From the NCBI GenBank assembly GCA_016801885.1, contig CM028889.1, forward strand, positions 9,363,001 to 9,427,000: a stretch of DNA of 64,000 nt. The letters run 5' to 3'. The notes below the pieces were generated by a model. The model made no database searches, was not told the origin of the DNA, and saw nothing but the letters and a program-made list of their open reading frames with translations. This stretch comes from Toxotes chatareus. Lineage: Eukaryota; Chordata; Actinopteri; Toxotidae. The translations under genes were made by a program, and so were the position numbers. Of this stretch, positions 1 through 12,500 are shown one piece after another. The stretch's first letter is position 1, and every line of letters starts with the position of its first letter.

Positions 1-1146
1 TGTGGCCTCCCTTGAATTCACTGAGAGAGTTAGTGTGTATGCATCAGTGGTTAACTGGCTCCTGAGCTGCAGACAATCACCCACTGTTGCAGGCATTACT
101 GCTCCATTGCTGGCAGTGGTTGAACTGTATAGCTGCAGAGACTCGCAACTACTCACATACTGTACACTTGACTGAGGGTGTGCTGTGTGTATCCTCGGCA
201 CTGGCTGGTAATTCCCCTAATAACGTGGTGAGTTTTTCAGGAAGTGGATCTAGGAAACACTTTGTTCACTGGAGCAGTGGGCCTGTTAAAGGGGAATGAC
301 AAATAAAATAGCTGATAAAATGATTAATATCTCAGCTACCTTACATGTGTAGTACACTAACAGGTTTTTTTTTTTATGTGATGACACCCAGCTGCATTGT
401 GTTTGACTGATTCATCCACTCTGCAGTGTGGTGCAGGCCATAACCTTTGCTTTAATGATTGTTGTAGTGCGTATAGTGCTGCTGAAGTGGTGGATATATG
501 GTTTCCCTGTTATTCTAAATATTAGTGGAAAAGTTCCCTTGAGAAAGCAAATAACCACTGACCACACTGATGTGGTGTAAGACTTACTGAATGCATGTAT
601 CTACTGAGGCTGATTGACCACAAAATGAGGATGCAGATACGAAAACTTTCCCCACTAATGAGTCTGTGACTGTGAAACTGTAAATAAACACATGATATTC
701 TTCCACATAACAGGTCAATACAATCTAACTCTTGTAGACATTATATGAAATACAGATACTTCAGTTTGCTATGATGCTACCATCTCATTTAATCACTTTA
801 ATATGGCTCTTAACTTTTGTTTTCCATTTGTTTCCATTGTAGTTGAAAATCCTGTAAGGACACTTGGTAATACATCACATTAAAAGCGTTCTCATAAAAG
901 TCAAACCGGACTGTGTCTTATTTGGTTGATATACCGTAAAACTTAATTCAGCCCCCCCCCAAAAAAAAGCAAGAAAGAAAAACTCCCCACTTCTAATGGT
1001 TTCTTACCATGCAGCCAGTAATGGTTTTATTTGTCTTTTATGAATAAAAAAAAAACAGCAAAGTGTCTCTCCAGAAACAATGTCCTGGCGACTCAGGATA
1101 ATAATTCACAGACCTCACTGTGAACATTTTATTAGGAGCTATTTTC

Positions 1147-1172
1147 AAAAAAAAAAAAAAAAAAAAAAAAAA
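1147..1172. repeat. poly-A tract (A26)
   Basis: An uninterrupted run of 26 A. The flanks show no recognisable retrotransposon body. Confidence 0.95.
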
Positions 1173-3807
1173 CACTGATCGTTGTGAGGTCTGTTTTTAG
1201 GTTAGTGGTGAAACTGGCTACAGCTTGGTTAAGAAAACTAAGACAAATGTTTTGACGGTTTCAGGAGATATATGTTACCGAGTTTTCTCCCCTGTAAGTC
1301 TGATTACCCTTCAGAACTGGTGGGATCACAGCCTGCCCACCTTGCTGCTGCACTATACTCACTTTCTCCACACCAGTGGCTGTAGAGATTTTGGCCTGTC
1401 TGTCTGAGTGAGTGTATTTAACCCTCCTAACATCTGCAGGTCCACCCTCAACAGGAAAAGGGCAAACTAATAAAGCCCAGTGGAAGTTTACTCACAGCCC
1501 TTTGTCTGCTCTCTGTCTTGTGGACTATGTCAATCTTTACTCTGGTCTGCAGTGACCTCTTGACTCCAGATTGGTGATCTGAGTGAGCTGACAAACATGA
1601 ACCATGCTTGGCTCTTTGTCAGCGAGGAAGCATCCGGACATGACATGTTGGTCTTTGAAAATTATATGCTGATTTAAATTTTTATTCATCACTTGCTTGG
1701 GGTAGTTAAAGTATTTTAAGACTTGGCTAAGAAATTGCAACCTGGAAATCGTTGACTTGCTAATTTTTGCTGGTGGCCATTTGGACATGAAAAGAATACC
1801 CTTCTTAGTGTTTCCATAGTGAAGTCATTACGATCAGGATACAGGTGCTAAAGCTGAAACAAGGCCAGTGGGAACAGATATTGGCCGTGGATCAGTTACT
1901 TGTTCGTGTCCTGGAATGTTGTGGTTGAGAATGAAAAGCGAAGTATGCAGGAACAGAACACCTGATTAGCAAGAAACTCAGATGGTTTGAGATGAGCTGA
2001 GCTGAGAGAAACATCCGTTTGTTCATACCACGTGAACAGTATGTGTGTGATGCTGGGTAGATGGGAGAGATCTACTGTCTATATGATGGATGTAATTTTT
2101 CAGATGCCTAATTTATCTTTCACTGTTTGATACAAAGTGGCTTCCATTACGGCTCCTTAGAGAACTCTGTCAGCGTATGTGCTGGAGTTATTGCCTTTCT
2201 TCTGTTTTGAATTCCACTCCATTTAAAACTTAGGCTCAGTTGAGCCACATTTTTTTTGCCAAAGGGGCACATAACAGTGGAGGTTAGGCACATGCTCCAA
2301 GGTCAAGCTCTATAAACCTCAATTTTCTGAATAATAACTCTATGTGGAGTATTTCTACAGACTACTGCTTCTACTGTGTTCATATTCTGAAGGCTGAAAC
2401 TATCTTTTCAAAGTCAACAGAAGGGGTGAAATGGAACGGGTCAGTCAAGGTGACTCCCGTGAGGTTTGCTTAGACAGTCCAACATGTCCTTACAAAGCGC
2501 AGAACCTTCTCAGTAAAGGCAAAGTAAAGAAAAGCTGCTATTGGTTTTCTACATGATTTTTTTTCCCCCAATACACATTAACAGTGGTTTTATTGGTATC
2601 CCTTCCTTTTTGTTTAGTCGTTCAAGAACTTAAACATTTCAGAGTTGTTTGGGCAGATTAACAGCTTTGCATGCTTTGTTGCTACTAATGGATTTGGTAA
2701 GTGGCTTGCCAAATTAGACAAGTAAACAGTATACTGTGAATTTCACTGCTCACAAACTCAGCCCTTGACGGACATCAGTAATGAACATAAGAAAATTGTT
2801 TCCCTTTCCTTATGACCACTGTAAACAGAACTTAAGTGAGTTTGCTCCTATTTGCCAAACCAAATTGACTACTTTGCCTCTTAGCCTTTTCCTCAGCTGA
2901 ATGAGCCATTGTTACGGATCCAAGCTAATTTTGAGGGGAGAAACGCAAGATCTGTTACTGCTGGAATGATTCATTGCAGAGGGGAGTTTTAAGTTGTGAT
3001 TATTTATAGTCCTGACATGACACCCACTCCCCACATAGTGGTATTTCCCTTAGTCAACACAGCAGTGTTTGGGGAGCTTTGTCTTGCTTTCAGCAGTCTT
3101 CTCCATTAACTGCTAGGACTGGGGAAGCATGTCATAGTGTGCTGTCACTTAGACAGGGATTTACCTCAGAAACTGCAAAAACTGGTGGATTGCAGGCTGT
3201 GGTGGACACTGTGCAGCCTGTATTGTGGATATGAGTCTGTCTCAGTTCCTTCACTTCCTTCCTGTTTGCTTGTAAAACAGAAAAAGCTAAAGCATGTCAA
3301 AGGTAATGACATATTCAAAGACCATCACCTTACGCTGGGAAAGAAGGATGGCAAACAGGGGGTTAAGGAGATGGAAATTTCCCACCACTTGTACTTACAT
3401 CACTGCAGAAGTGCAGGAGCGATGACCTGAGTCTGTTTAGTGGCAGAGCCTCAGGGATGCCTAAAATAGCTCTGAACAGGGAGACTGCGTGACAGACAGG
3501 CAGAAAAAAATCTGTCTGAATCAGCATCAGATGGCCCCACTTGACACTCCAAAAGGGAATGTTAAGCGTTATATTTAGTTTTTTTTTTTCATTTTTGGTC
3601 GACTTTCAAACCCTGCCAAATTTTAAGCATAACCAGCTCCTCACTGGCTTTATAAATGTCAATTTAATCCTCTCTCAACAGATGAATGATTGTGTTCAAT
3701 AATCCACCGGTCGTTTTCCTCTATTGATTTTTCCTGGTCTGGGGATATGTCTCTGTGGAATTTTGCACCACTCTCTCGATGGGGAACAGGTGACAGATAC
3801 AGCTCAT

Positions 3808-3930
3808 AGGGTTTCTTTCTTTTTTTTTTTTGTTTTTCCTTGTTTTTTTACTCTCCGCTTCACCTTCTCTTTCTTTTTCTCTTTCTCTCTTTTCTCTCTC
3901 TGTCTGTCTCTCTTTCTCTTTGTTTCACTT
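3808..3930. repeat. polypyrimidine stretch
   Basis: About 120 bp of nearly pure T/C on the + strand, with ttttctctttctctct-like units. It yields spurious Phe/Ser/Leu-rich open frames. Confidence 0.9.
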
Positions 3931-6515
3931 GAGTCTTCAAGGCCCCATTTTTCTGGGAAAACAAACATGGCTGCCTGTCTGCATATCTCCGTCAAACAAG
4001 GCCACACAAACACTGTTAGCCTCTTTGCTGGGTTAATCTGGTCCTCTAAATCCACAAAGGAGAGATGTTTGCAAGACATCTATCATGCTGTTCGTAGCTA
4101 TCACACTCACATAACAATCCCTGAAGGTTTAAGGTGCAACAGCAGCCTGTGATTGATGGCACTTTTTTTGGTAGTCTTACGTTACTGCATATTAAAATAG
4201 CAAGACTACTGTCTCCATGTGCCTTTTTTACTACCACCATACAGGGTCAGTGTTGAAAATCATCGCACAAGTTGCCAGAAGCCACTTCAAGTTGTGTTAG
4301 CAGCTGTTACTCTGAACAGAACTGTCAATGTGATTGATTTGATTTGAATGTACAGAGTATGCTTTGAAGCTGTAGATGATGAATGCTCAATATATCAGTG
4401 ACTTGGACTACTGTTTCATGCAGAAAAAAAAATAGAAAAACTGCATGTATTTCAGTTTGTATGCAAATCTGGCTCAACAAATCTGAATATAACTCACACT
4501 TGCTGTAGAGCTGAAATTCTTGTTGTTTTTGTCAGTATGTTGTCCTTCTGTCTATATGTTGGGGTATGATTCAGCACTAAAACTGTCATTTTCCTCAGTT
4601 AGAGACACTACGTGATGTTAATATACTCGTATTCAAATTACACAGTCGGTATTGACGTATATAATGTACAGACATTATATACATAGGACCTGAGCAGGAA
4701 TGGTGAGATTACACACATTAGCATGGATGACACAACATGTTCTGCCATCTTTGTTGTTTGATGTGCACGGGGTAAAGATAGGAATGAAGACTTAAAACGT
4801 GGAATCTTTTTAACATTTAGTCCTGGCCTCTGGCCCCCATTTAAAACGGGTTCAAACATATGTTTTGCTTGTGTAAATCTCATCTGCGTAATCTCAGTGT
4901 GATATGTAATTTCTCCTCTTGGTTCCTTTAAATTTGTTTGGGCTTTTACTCATGTATGATGTATGTCGCACATGCTGTCCTTCTGCTGATGTGGTGGGCA
5001 GTGCCACCTAGAGGTGGGGTCAGTTAGGGTCAAAGGACTGAAGTTCTTTCTTCACTCACTGCTAAAAAGTTCTCAGTATGCAGTCTGAGTAACATAGGTG
5101 TTTATATCTCATTGTGTGATTAATACTGATGATTTTGTATCTAGATCACTATTATCATGTATGCATGTGGTTTGTCGGAATATATAAGCAACTCATTATC
5201 TCCTGTTTATCAAAAAAGCCTTGCTGACAACTCTTTTGAAGAGCTTTTAGAGTTAATTCCTCTTTACGACTTGAAAAAATCTTAAAAGGCAGGCGTGACA
5301 TTTCTATCTCTAAATCTCAGCTGGAGCTTTTCCCACTTTGTGGTCATAGCTTGATTGAGGCATCTTTCCATTAAGTTGTTATTAACCAACTTTGCCTTTG
5401 AGACAAAATTGATCGTTTTCTGGAAACAATAAAACGTGACACAAAAATGCTCTCATGACCTTTCATTATATTTTCAGACATAAAAACGTCACAGTTGAAA
5501 GGCTTTGTAAACGCAGGAATGAGTTTGCCTTATAAGGTTCTCCAAAGTTTCTTCTTTACACTTTCCAATTTCCAATTTTCCTTTTCTTACTGATTTCAAC
5601 TTTAATTGCTTGTTAAAATGATAAAAATCAGCAATATCCTGAGAAAGATGGAGTTGGCCAATGTGAGGCCTTTCCTGAAAAATAAACTCAAAGATCAGTT
5701 GGTTATCAACACTGCTACAAATAATTACCCACGATTAATAGATTTATCATTTCAGCCCTTGTACAGAGCTTTAACTGTGGGACATCTAATGTATGAATTA
5801 AAAATACACTGTTTAGAATCAGTCATTACAGGCATTGCGCAGCTTAGAGTCAGGAAATACTGTACAGTTCCACAGTTGTAATCAGTTCACAACTTAAGTA
5901 CATTGTTCTCAGTAAAAACTTGACTTTAAATTGCATGGGATACAGGTTACAGCAGAACGTAAAGTATAAATGTGCAGGCCTACAGCTAAGGTGTTTGGGT
6001 GTTTTATTTATTTTTCCATTTATTTATGCCTTGGGATACCTTAGTAGTACTGCAGACTGGAGCTGTACTCATTCCAAAATAGACAGCAATTCTATGAACA
6101 GCAATTCCTTGTATAAATTTATAATTTCTGGCCCAGGTTTTCTGTGTGTACAGTTGTCATGTTCCTTTCTCCCTCGCTTTGGTTTCTTTTTGGAATTCCG
6201 GTTTTCATCCTAGACGGCAACGTACAAGGTGACTTAGACCTTCAAAGTCATACATATTAATATGTATGTTTATGTCTGTATTTGCCCTGTGATGGATGGC
6301 AACTTGTCCCTCAAAAGGAATAAGTGGAAATATGCATGTAAGGGAATAGGGTCTTTTTGTGAAAAAAATGCTCATCTCTGTTGCAGAATATGGATCAGAA
6401 TGTTCTTAGTATCTCAACACATTCATTGATTGGATTGTCTACATTTTTATGTTTCAGTGGGTTGCTTTTAAAATTTGTTGCTCAGTTATTAATTTGTGTT
6501 TGTGTACTCCTCTAG

Positions 6516-6586
6516 GTGGAACTTTCTCCTGCTCCTGTCAGTATGCTCAGCAGTACTCTCTGGAGACGAAGACTACCTAGGTCAAG
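6516..6586 (+). CDS. col24a1: col24a1 exon 2: end of signal peptide
   Basis: The acceptor is tcctctag and the donor gtaaac. The first base completes a codon begun in the missing exon 1; the last base starts a codon finished by exon 3. In this frame it reads WNFLLLLLSVCSAVLSGDED, then YLGQ and a split Gly. The Leu-rich core followed by small residues looks like the hydrophobic core and cleavage region of a secretory signal. Cleavage probably falls between the SAVLSG stretch and GDEDYLGQ. The join to exon 3 restores GVDILYRLG, which supports the frame. The start Met lies in an upstream exon that I could not identify. Confidence 0.85.
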
Positions 6587-9500
6587 GTAAACAACAGAAG
6601 GCCTTTCCCTATATATTTTCTGTTTTTGTGGACTAACCTCTCTGACATTTGATCATTTAGCCATATCTACAGTGTAATGGACCAATCTGTCCCTTGTGAC
6701 TGGTTTTGGCATCAGCCAGAAAATCGTTAAAATACTAGATTTATACATTTGCTATTGTTTAGATTAACAAATGTAACTATACTTACATAGTATAATGCGC
6801 CCACCCCAGTCAGTACACCGAGTTAATTAAGCAAATTGGATGTCAGTCAGACTTCATTATCCATTTTAAATATAGTTTCTTCATCAGCCATTAGACAGCT
6901 ATATGCTGTCACATCACCCAGCTTTTAGCACTTCATCATCTTCAGCTTTATGTTACCTTACAGAATAATCATCACCCAGTTTAATGCAGTGACGTATAGA
7001 GATTTTAAATATTGGGAAAAGAGAGCACTGGCATCAGATTTGTACTTGGGATCAGTAGATACTAGTGCAATGCTCCATATTACAAAACCTTTTGGGAAAC
7101 ATATTTTGCAGGACAAGATCCAAATAGATACGTACAATCCAAATAGACAATGGCTCAAATGTGAATTGCTTTATATTTTATACTGGAGCAAGTAGAAATA
7201 GGGACTATGGGTGCGAACAGGAGCTCCTTTTTCTTCTTATTCTCATTTTTAACCTTATCCCTCAACATGTCTGCTCTTGCTCTTCAGGCCTCAGCATGCA
7301 TTTAGAAGCAGCCAAAATAGCCTCTCAACCTTCACTGCCTCTCCATATACCCATCTCGTTTCTTTTCAGTGCTCTCATCTCTGGTCCATCAGAGAAGGCT
7401 CTAAATATGTCACATTCTAATATAATGGGAAGTGCAGGCTAAGAAGATCACTCTGGGAAAGTACCCCAATCCATCAGGCAAAGAAGAAGCGGAAATCTCA
7501 GATAAATGCTTAGCCTGTTTTAGCTACTGTGCCTAAGATGGTTAGATGCTGGGGAAAAGGTGATACTGTGGCTTTTTTTTAAATGAGGCAACAGGGATGA
7601 GAGTTGAGCATGAGAAGGACAGAGGTTAAGAGTTGATAATAGATAGCAGAGCTTTTTTCCCCCCAGGACTCTGTAGAGTCAGTGCAACTTAGTTTCATTA
7701 TAGCTGTTAGTCAATGTAGAATCCCACATAATCCTGTGGATATAACTTTACTGAAAGAAGGTGAAACAAGAAATTATGATGTCAAAAGAATCTAAAGAAA
7801 ACCTAAATAAGTTTTGAATCAACACAAATTATACCCTCTCTATTTGTTGAGAGGGTATATTGTTTTTTGAATGGCATATTGCTGGGCCATTGCCAGAAAT
7901 ACCACATAGTGTGAATGCACACTTGTGTAAAGTTGACCTCATGGTGAATTCTCAGATACTTGTTCACATCTTCACACGTACGTGCATTGCCTATTGCTCT
8001 TTGCCACAGAGGAAGTAAACTGCCTCGAGGGTCCCTCCCCTTATTCCATAATGCATTGTCTTCTCCTCACGTATCTGTAGTTGATGAGTCCACTCCAAGC
8101 ACGATCAATCCATCATAACGAGGGGAGGAGGAATGCACACAGAGTGCTAGAGCAGCTTGTCTTCACATATGAGACAGGTTAATTGGAATCTGGGCTGACT
8201 TTACCTCAGGCAAGGAGTGTCAAGGACATCTCAGTGTGTTCTTAGATCAGCTGCAGATAGATAGTCTCCCTGCATGGGCAGGTGGACTGAAAACCCTGCA
8301 GAACCACAGCCAGGACGATGTACATGTGTTATTTCTATTTATTGCACGTTCTTTCTCTGGTTCTATCTCACCATCTTCCTCTACCTCCCTCAAAGGCAGA
8401 CAAACTTGGGACTTTAGAGATCCTTTATCTCCTTCAGCCCTGATCAGTCATACCTGTAGGTTTCAAAAGTTCAGTTTGGGGTGCTAGTTGGAGTTCAAAC
8501 TGTGACAGGTTGTTTTCATAAATCTTGGCCACAGACCACTAAATTGTTGCCATTGTTAGAAAACCTGAAAATCTTAAGAGGTAGTAATATAACAGGCTGT
8601 TTTTTTGCACAGTGCAACAGTTGTTAAGTTCACGCCAAATTGTATTGTCCTAGGTTACATGAATAAATTGAATCGTGATAGTGACAAAACTAAACTAGTG
8701 TTATAGTGTGCGCTCAGGTCTGAGTGATTTTGTAAATTTTGTCATCGGAGGCTGTACTTGAGGCTCCGTGTGGACGTCTGTGTACCCACCAATTAATTGT
8801 TTCCGCATGTCCGCGATGCAACAAGGGCACCTGCGGATTCCAAGTGGACTGGAAAGTAGTATGATAAGAACAGCTACACCCCCATGGTGTCCGCAGCTTT
8901 GGCTTGTGTGGACAGTTCATTGGATAGGGTAAATTTCCACATCAACATTGATTCAGTTATTTCAGTCAGTGCAACAGAATTTAACAGTACTCACTGCTGA
9001 AAATGTAAAAGATATATAGCTAATTTGATGACATCAGGTCCTTAGCAGCCTTTGTAAAACCTATGGATACTGATACAAAGTCAGCACTCAGTAGCTTATT
9101 CAAATCTCACCGCTGTTGACATTCCACTGCTTTTTTAAGTTATTGGCAGTTGGTGAAAGTTCAAAAAGTTGTATGCGCACAACTCATCTGGAAAAGGCAC
9201 GTTAAAGCATTGATGCCTTATGTTTCTCTTTCAGAGTGTGCACTCCTAAAAGTTGTTAAAACAGCGTTTCAATCCTTATTTTTAAGCAGGTAAAATAACT
9301 AATGGAGGCAGTGGTGAATTTGAAGACTTTGCTCTGGGATGCAGATAGCTCCTGTTTGAAAGTTGACTCCCTAAATACAGAGGAGGAGTTGCTTGAAAGG
9401 AAGGTAGTGCCTCTGGATTAGCAATGAAAATACCTCAAACTGCCCCCTGAGATCTCTCCGCCGAAAACACTTACATGCACTCGCAGACACACACACATGC

Positions 9501-12500
9501 CTGCACACAAACACACAGGCTTAAGGAGCTTCTCCGTTCTTAGGCTTCCCTTTCACTGCTTTCTCTATCAGTATGTAAACTCATGGATGCACACACTCAC
9601 TCGAACTGTGGCTTCTCAGGCCCTCCCTGTCCTCCTCTCCCACGTGCACACACACACACACACATGCAAACATGTCAGGTCAGCCTGTAAAATGACCAAC
9701 CTTTTTGTGATTCAGTTGACATTTACAATGTGTCAGGTATCCTTGTTCCCGTTTGTCATATTAATAATGTCATTTTTATTTATTTATTTTCTGGAACTGT
9801 CACTGCTCAGTGCTGACATATGTGACACATGTGACACATTGCCCTCCAGCATAGTGATCTGTCTACTGCTCTTCATTCAAAGCCAAAAGTGCACAGAATA
9901 CCGTCTGTCACTACATAATGTGTAAGCACTTTTGTCTGGTTGTTCTTCACTGTCAGCAGACCTAACATAAATTCTTTAAAGAATTACCTGTGGGCATGGG
10001 AAAAGAATGACAGGACCTTTTGGAGGAAAGCTGCTCTCATGAATCTTTAGTGGCAGATTGATTCAAAAAGGCTGTGTGGATTGGTTTCCTGTATCCTAGT
10101 TCAGCCCCATTCTTCTCTAGTCCCCTCTACTCATCTGGGCCACAGCTGCCTTTCTGGTACTTAATCCAAGAAAGAAAGAGGGAAGGGTCACCGGCATGCT
10201 GGGGTGACTGTTGTAAGGGTATAATGGCTGACTTGACCTTTTTCCGCAATTATTTATACTTGAATAAGAACAGAATTTGTTATGTTTGCATGTGTAGCAA
10301 TGAAATGTCTTTCTTTAATTAAAATCAGCAGCCAGAGAAGAGGAATAAAAGATTTTCAAACTTATTAAGCTTGTCAGTGATCAGTGTGAAGTGCAATAAT
10401 ATTTACAGATTCTTTATTCAGCTTTTTGAAATTGTGGCAGTACAAATTGTCCTTTTTATTTAAAGGAAGAGAGAGAGTGTTAAGACTTGCCAAAGGTCCC
10501 CAGTAGAACTTGAATTGAGTACATGGAATGAGACTGTTGTTTAGACCACCGGGCTAACTAACACAATATCTTCTCTTATGAATTCAGTGGATGCTTCTAC
10601 TACTAGAGATTGGAGGTAGATGTACCTCAACAACAAAGTCAACAGCAAATGCATAAAGATTGCCTTACTAAATTTCTATTTCAATACAGTTTCCTAGATT
10701 TAAACATGTTTCACTGTCTTTATCTTTCAAGAAATTGTCAATTTTCACAAAAGTGAATTCCTTGAGATAAGTCCAGGACCTTAATTTTTTTTTAAAGAAA
10801 ATAATTAAGTCAGCCTGCCTGCTTTGTCATCTAGTCTTTGCATGTTAACCTTACTAGTGTCTCCTCTTTTCTTCAGGAGTGGATATCCTCTATCGACTGG
10901 GGCTTACAGCTCAAAGCAGCAGAGACAATCCCTCCGAGAGGACAAGCTCACCTTCGACTGCTTACACCACTGTTCCCTCACATTTAAATCTTCCTGTTTC
11001 TGGATATGGGGTATTGCTCGACTCAAACTCCCTCTATGAGGCACCAGCAGGAAGTCTATTCCCGCCGGAGATTGGCGAAGAGTTTTCTGTTGTGGTTAGT
11101 CTAAGCTCCTGGCGAGCAAACAATGCTTTTCTTTTTAGTGTCAAAGATGGCAGGGACAGGCTGCGTTTTGGCATTCAGCTGCTGCCGCGCAGAGTGGTGG
11201 TTTACACTGCAGAGAAAGCCTCCATCTACTTCACCTACAACTGGCAGGATGGGCGACAGCATCCTTTTGCTGTTGGTGTTCGTGCACGCTCAGTGTCCTT
11301 CTATGCGGATTGTGGGGCAGTGCAGCAGCAGGAGCACACCCTTGGGAGATCTCAGACACTCTGGGATTCTGGGGGTCTCTTCACTCTGGGGAGGATGAAC
11401 TCCAAAGCGGCACCGTTTAATGGTCAAGTCTGCCAACTAGATATCTATCCCTCTGCCCAAGCTGCCGCGCACTACTGCGACTACCTTAAAAAACAGTGCC
11501 GGCTGGCCGACACTTACCGATTGCCATTGCCACATCCTGGTTTGGATATTGAGGCAAATGACCCCCCTTCTAGTCCCTTGACAAAGTCCCTTGTTGGAGT
11601 AGCAGCTACCCACTATACACCCATAAAGGTCACAGCAGCTGTCAAACTGTCCACAGGTAGTTTGGTTACAAAGAATTCAGCTCTGAGCCCATCAGTACAA
11701 CCTCATTTGGGGGACCAGAGCCATATTTCTGCATTGGATCCCCTTGTACAATCCACCACATCCTTGCTTCAGCCTGAAAGCCCGACCTTACCTACCCTCA
11801 GAGCAGCTCTTGATCTCACCTATAGCACAACTGTCACCAATACCAAAAATGTGTTGGGCAAAGGAAGAAAGCTCCAGGGTGACACTGATCACTCTGAAAA
11901 CAGCACAGAGGAAGAGAGCAGCTCTGGGATCCTGCAGACTCCAGATGCCACCCCAGGCCTGATTTCCCCAGTCAGGCAAAGTCGAGTGAAGGAAGGACTC
12001 AGGAACAACTCCATCACCAGCTCCAGGGACTCTCGCTTTGGATCCCAACCCACTCATCAGCTCCTGGACAGTCATCTGAAAGCCAATGGCACCACTTTGT
12101 ACCGGGAGAATCAGTTGGACACCTCAGAACAGCATGATGTGGATGGCAGCTATGATGATGTAGACATGGGAGGATATGATTATGGATATGAGGAGCCAGA
12201 CTTCCTTTACGACTACGAAGATGGTTTCCACGGTCCCAAAGGAGAGCCAGGTCCTCCGGTGAGTGACTGAAATTATGAATGGCAAACAGAGCTATGGGTG
12301 TTTATAGGATAGTTTTCAAAGAGTTGAAACACACTTCAGGTAATTTCTCATTAGATCAAGTGGAAAATATCAATACAAAGCAATAAAAGCTAATTTATGG
12401 GCTACAGTTTGGATGTTATGTAAAATTTGGCTTTCTTACATACGCCCAGGATATATGAAAAAATATTTTGGCACGGCAGTGTAGTGATTTAGAGGTGATG

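Larger units (their letters stand above)
1..6515. other. upstream region or intron 1
   Basis: AT-rich non-coding DNA holding an A26 run and a polypyrimidine stretch. I found no convincing first exon, CpG-rich promoter or other gene; all open frames are short and lack coding character. Exon 1 of col24a1 probably lies further upstream. Confidence 0.7.
6587..10876. other. col24a1 intron 2
   Basis: It holds a small inverted repeat, CA-rich DNA and a slightly GC-richer stretch at about 8700-8935 that may be an old repeat. No gene is seen. Confidence 0.85.

Noticed and set aside
3724..4152. 142-codon frame rich in Phe, Leu and Ser
   Set aside because: It results from the polypyrimidine tract and has no domain or splice support.
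1..6515. Promoter or first exon of col24a1
   Set aside because: I saw no CpG-rich zone, TATA context or phase-2 coding first exon that I could defend.
8700..8935. Possible transposon fragment with higher GC
   Set aside because: No terminal repeats, duplication or recognisable family motif could be read.
11123..12075. Overlapping frames within exon 3 on both strands
   Set aside because: They are shadows of the TSPN and variable-region reading frame.
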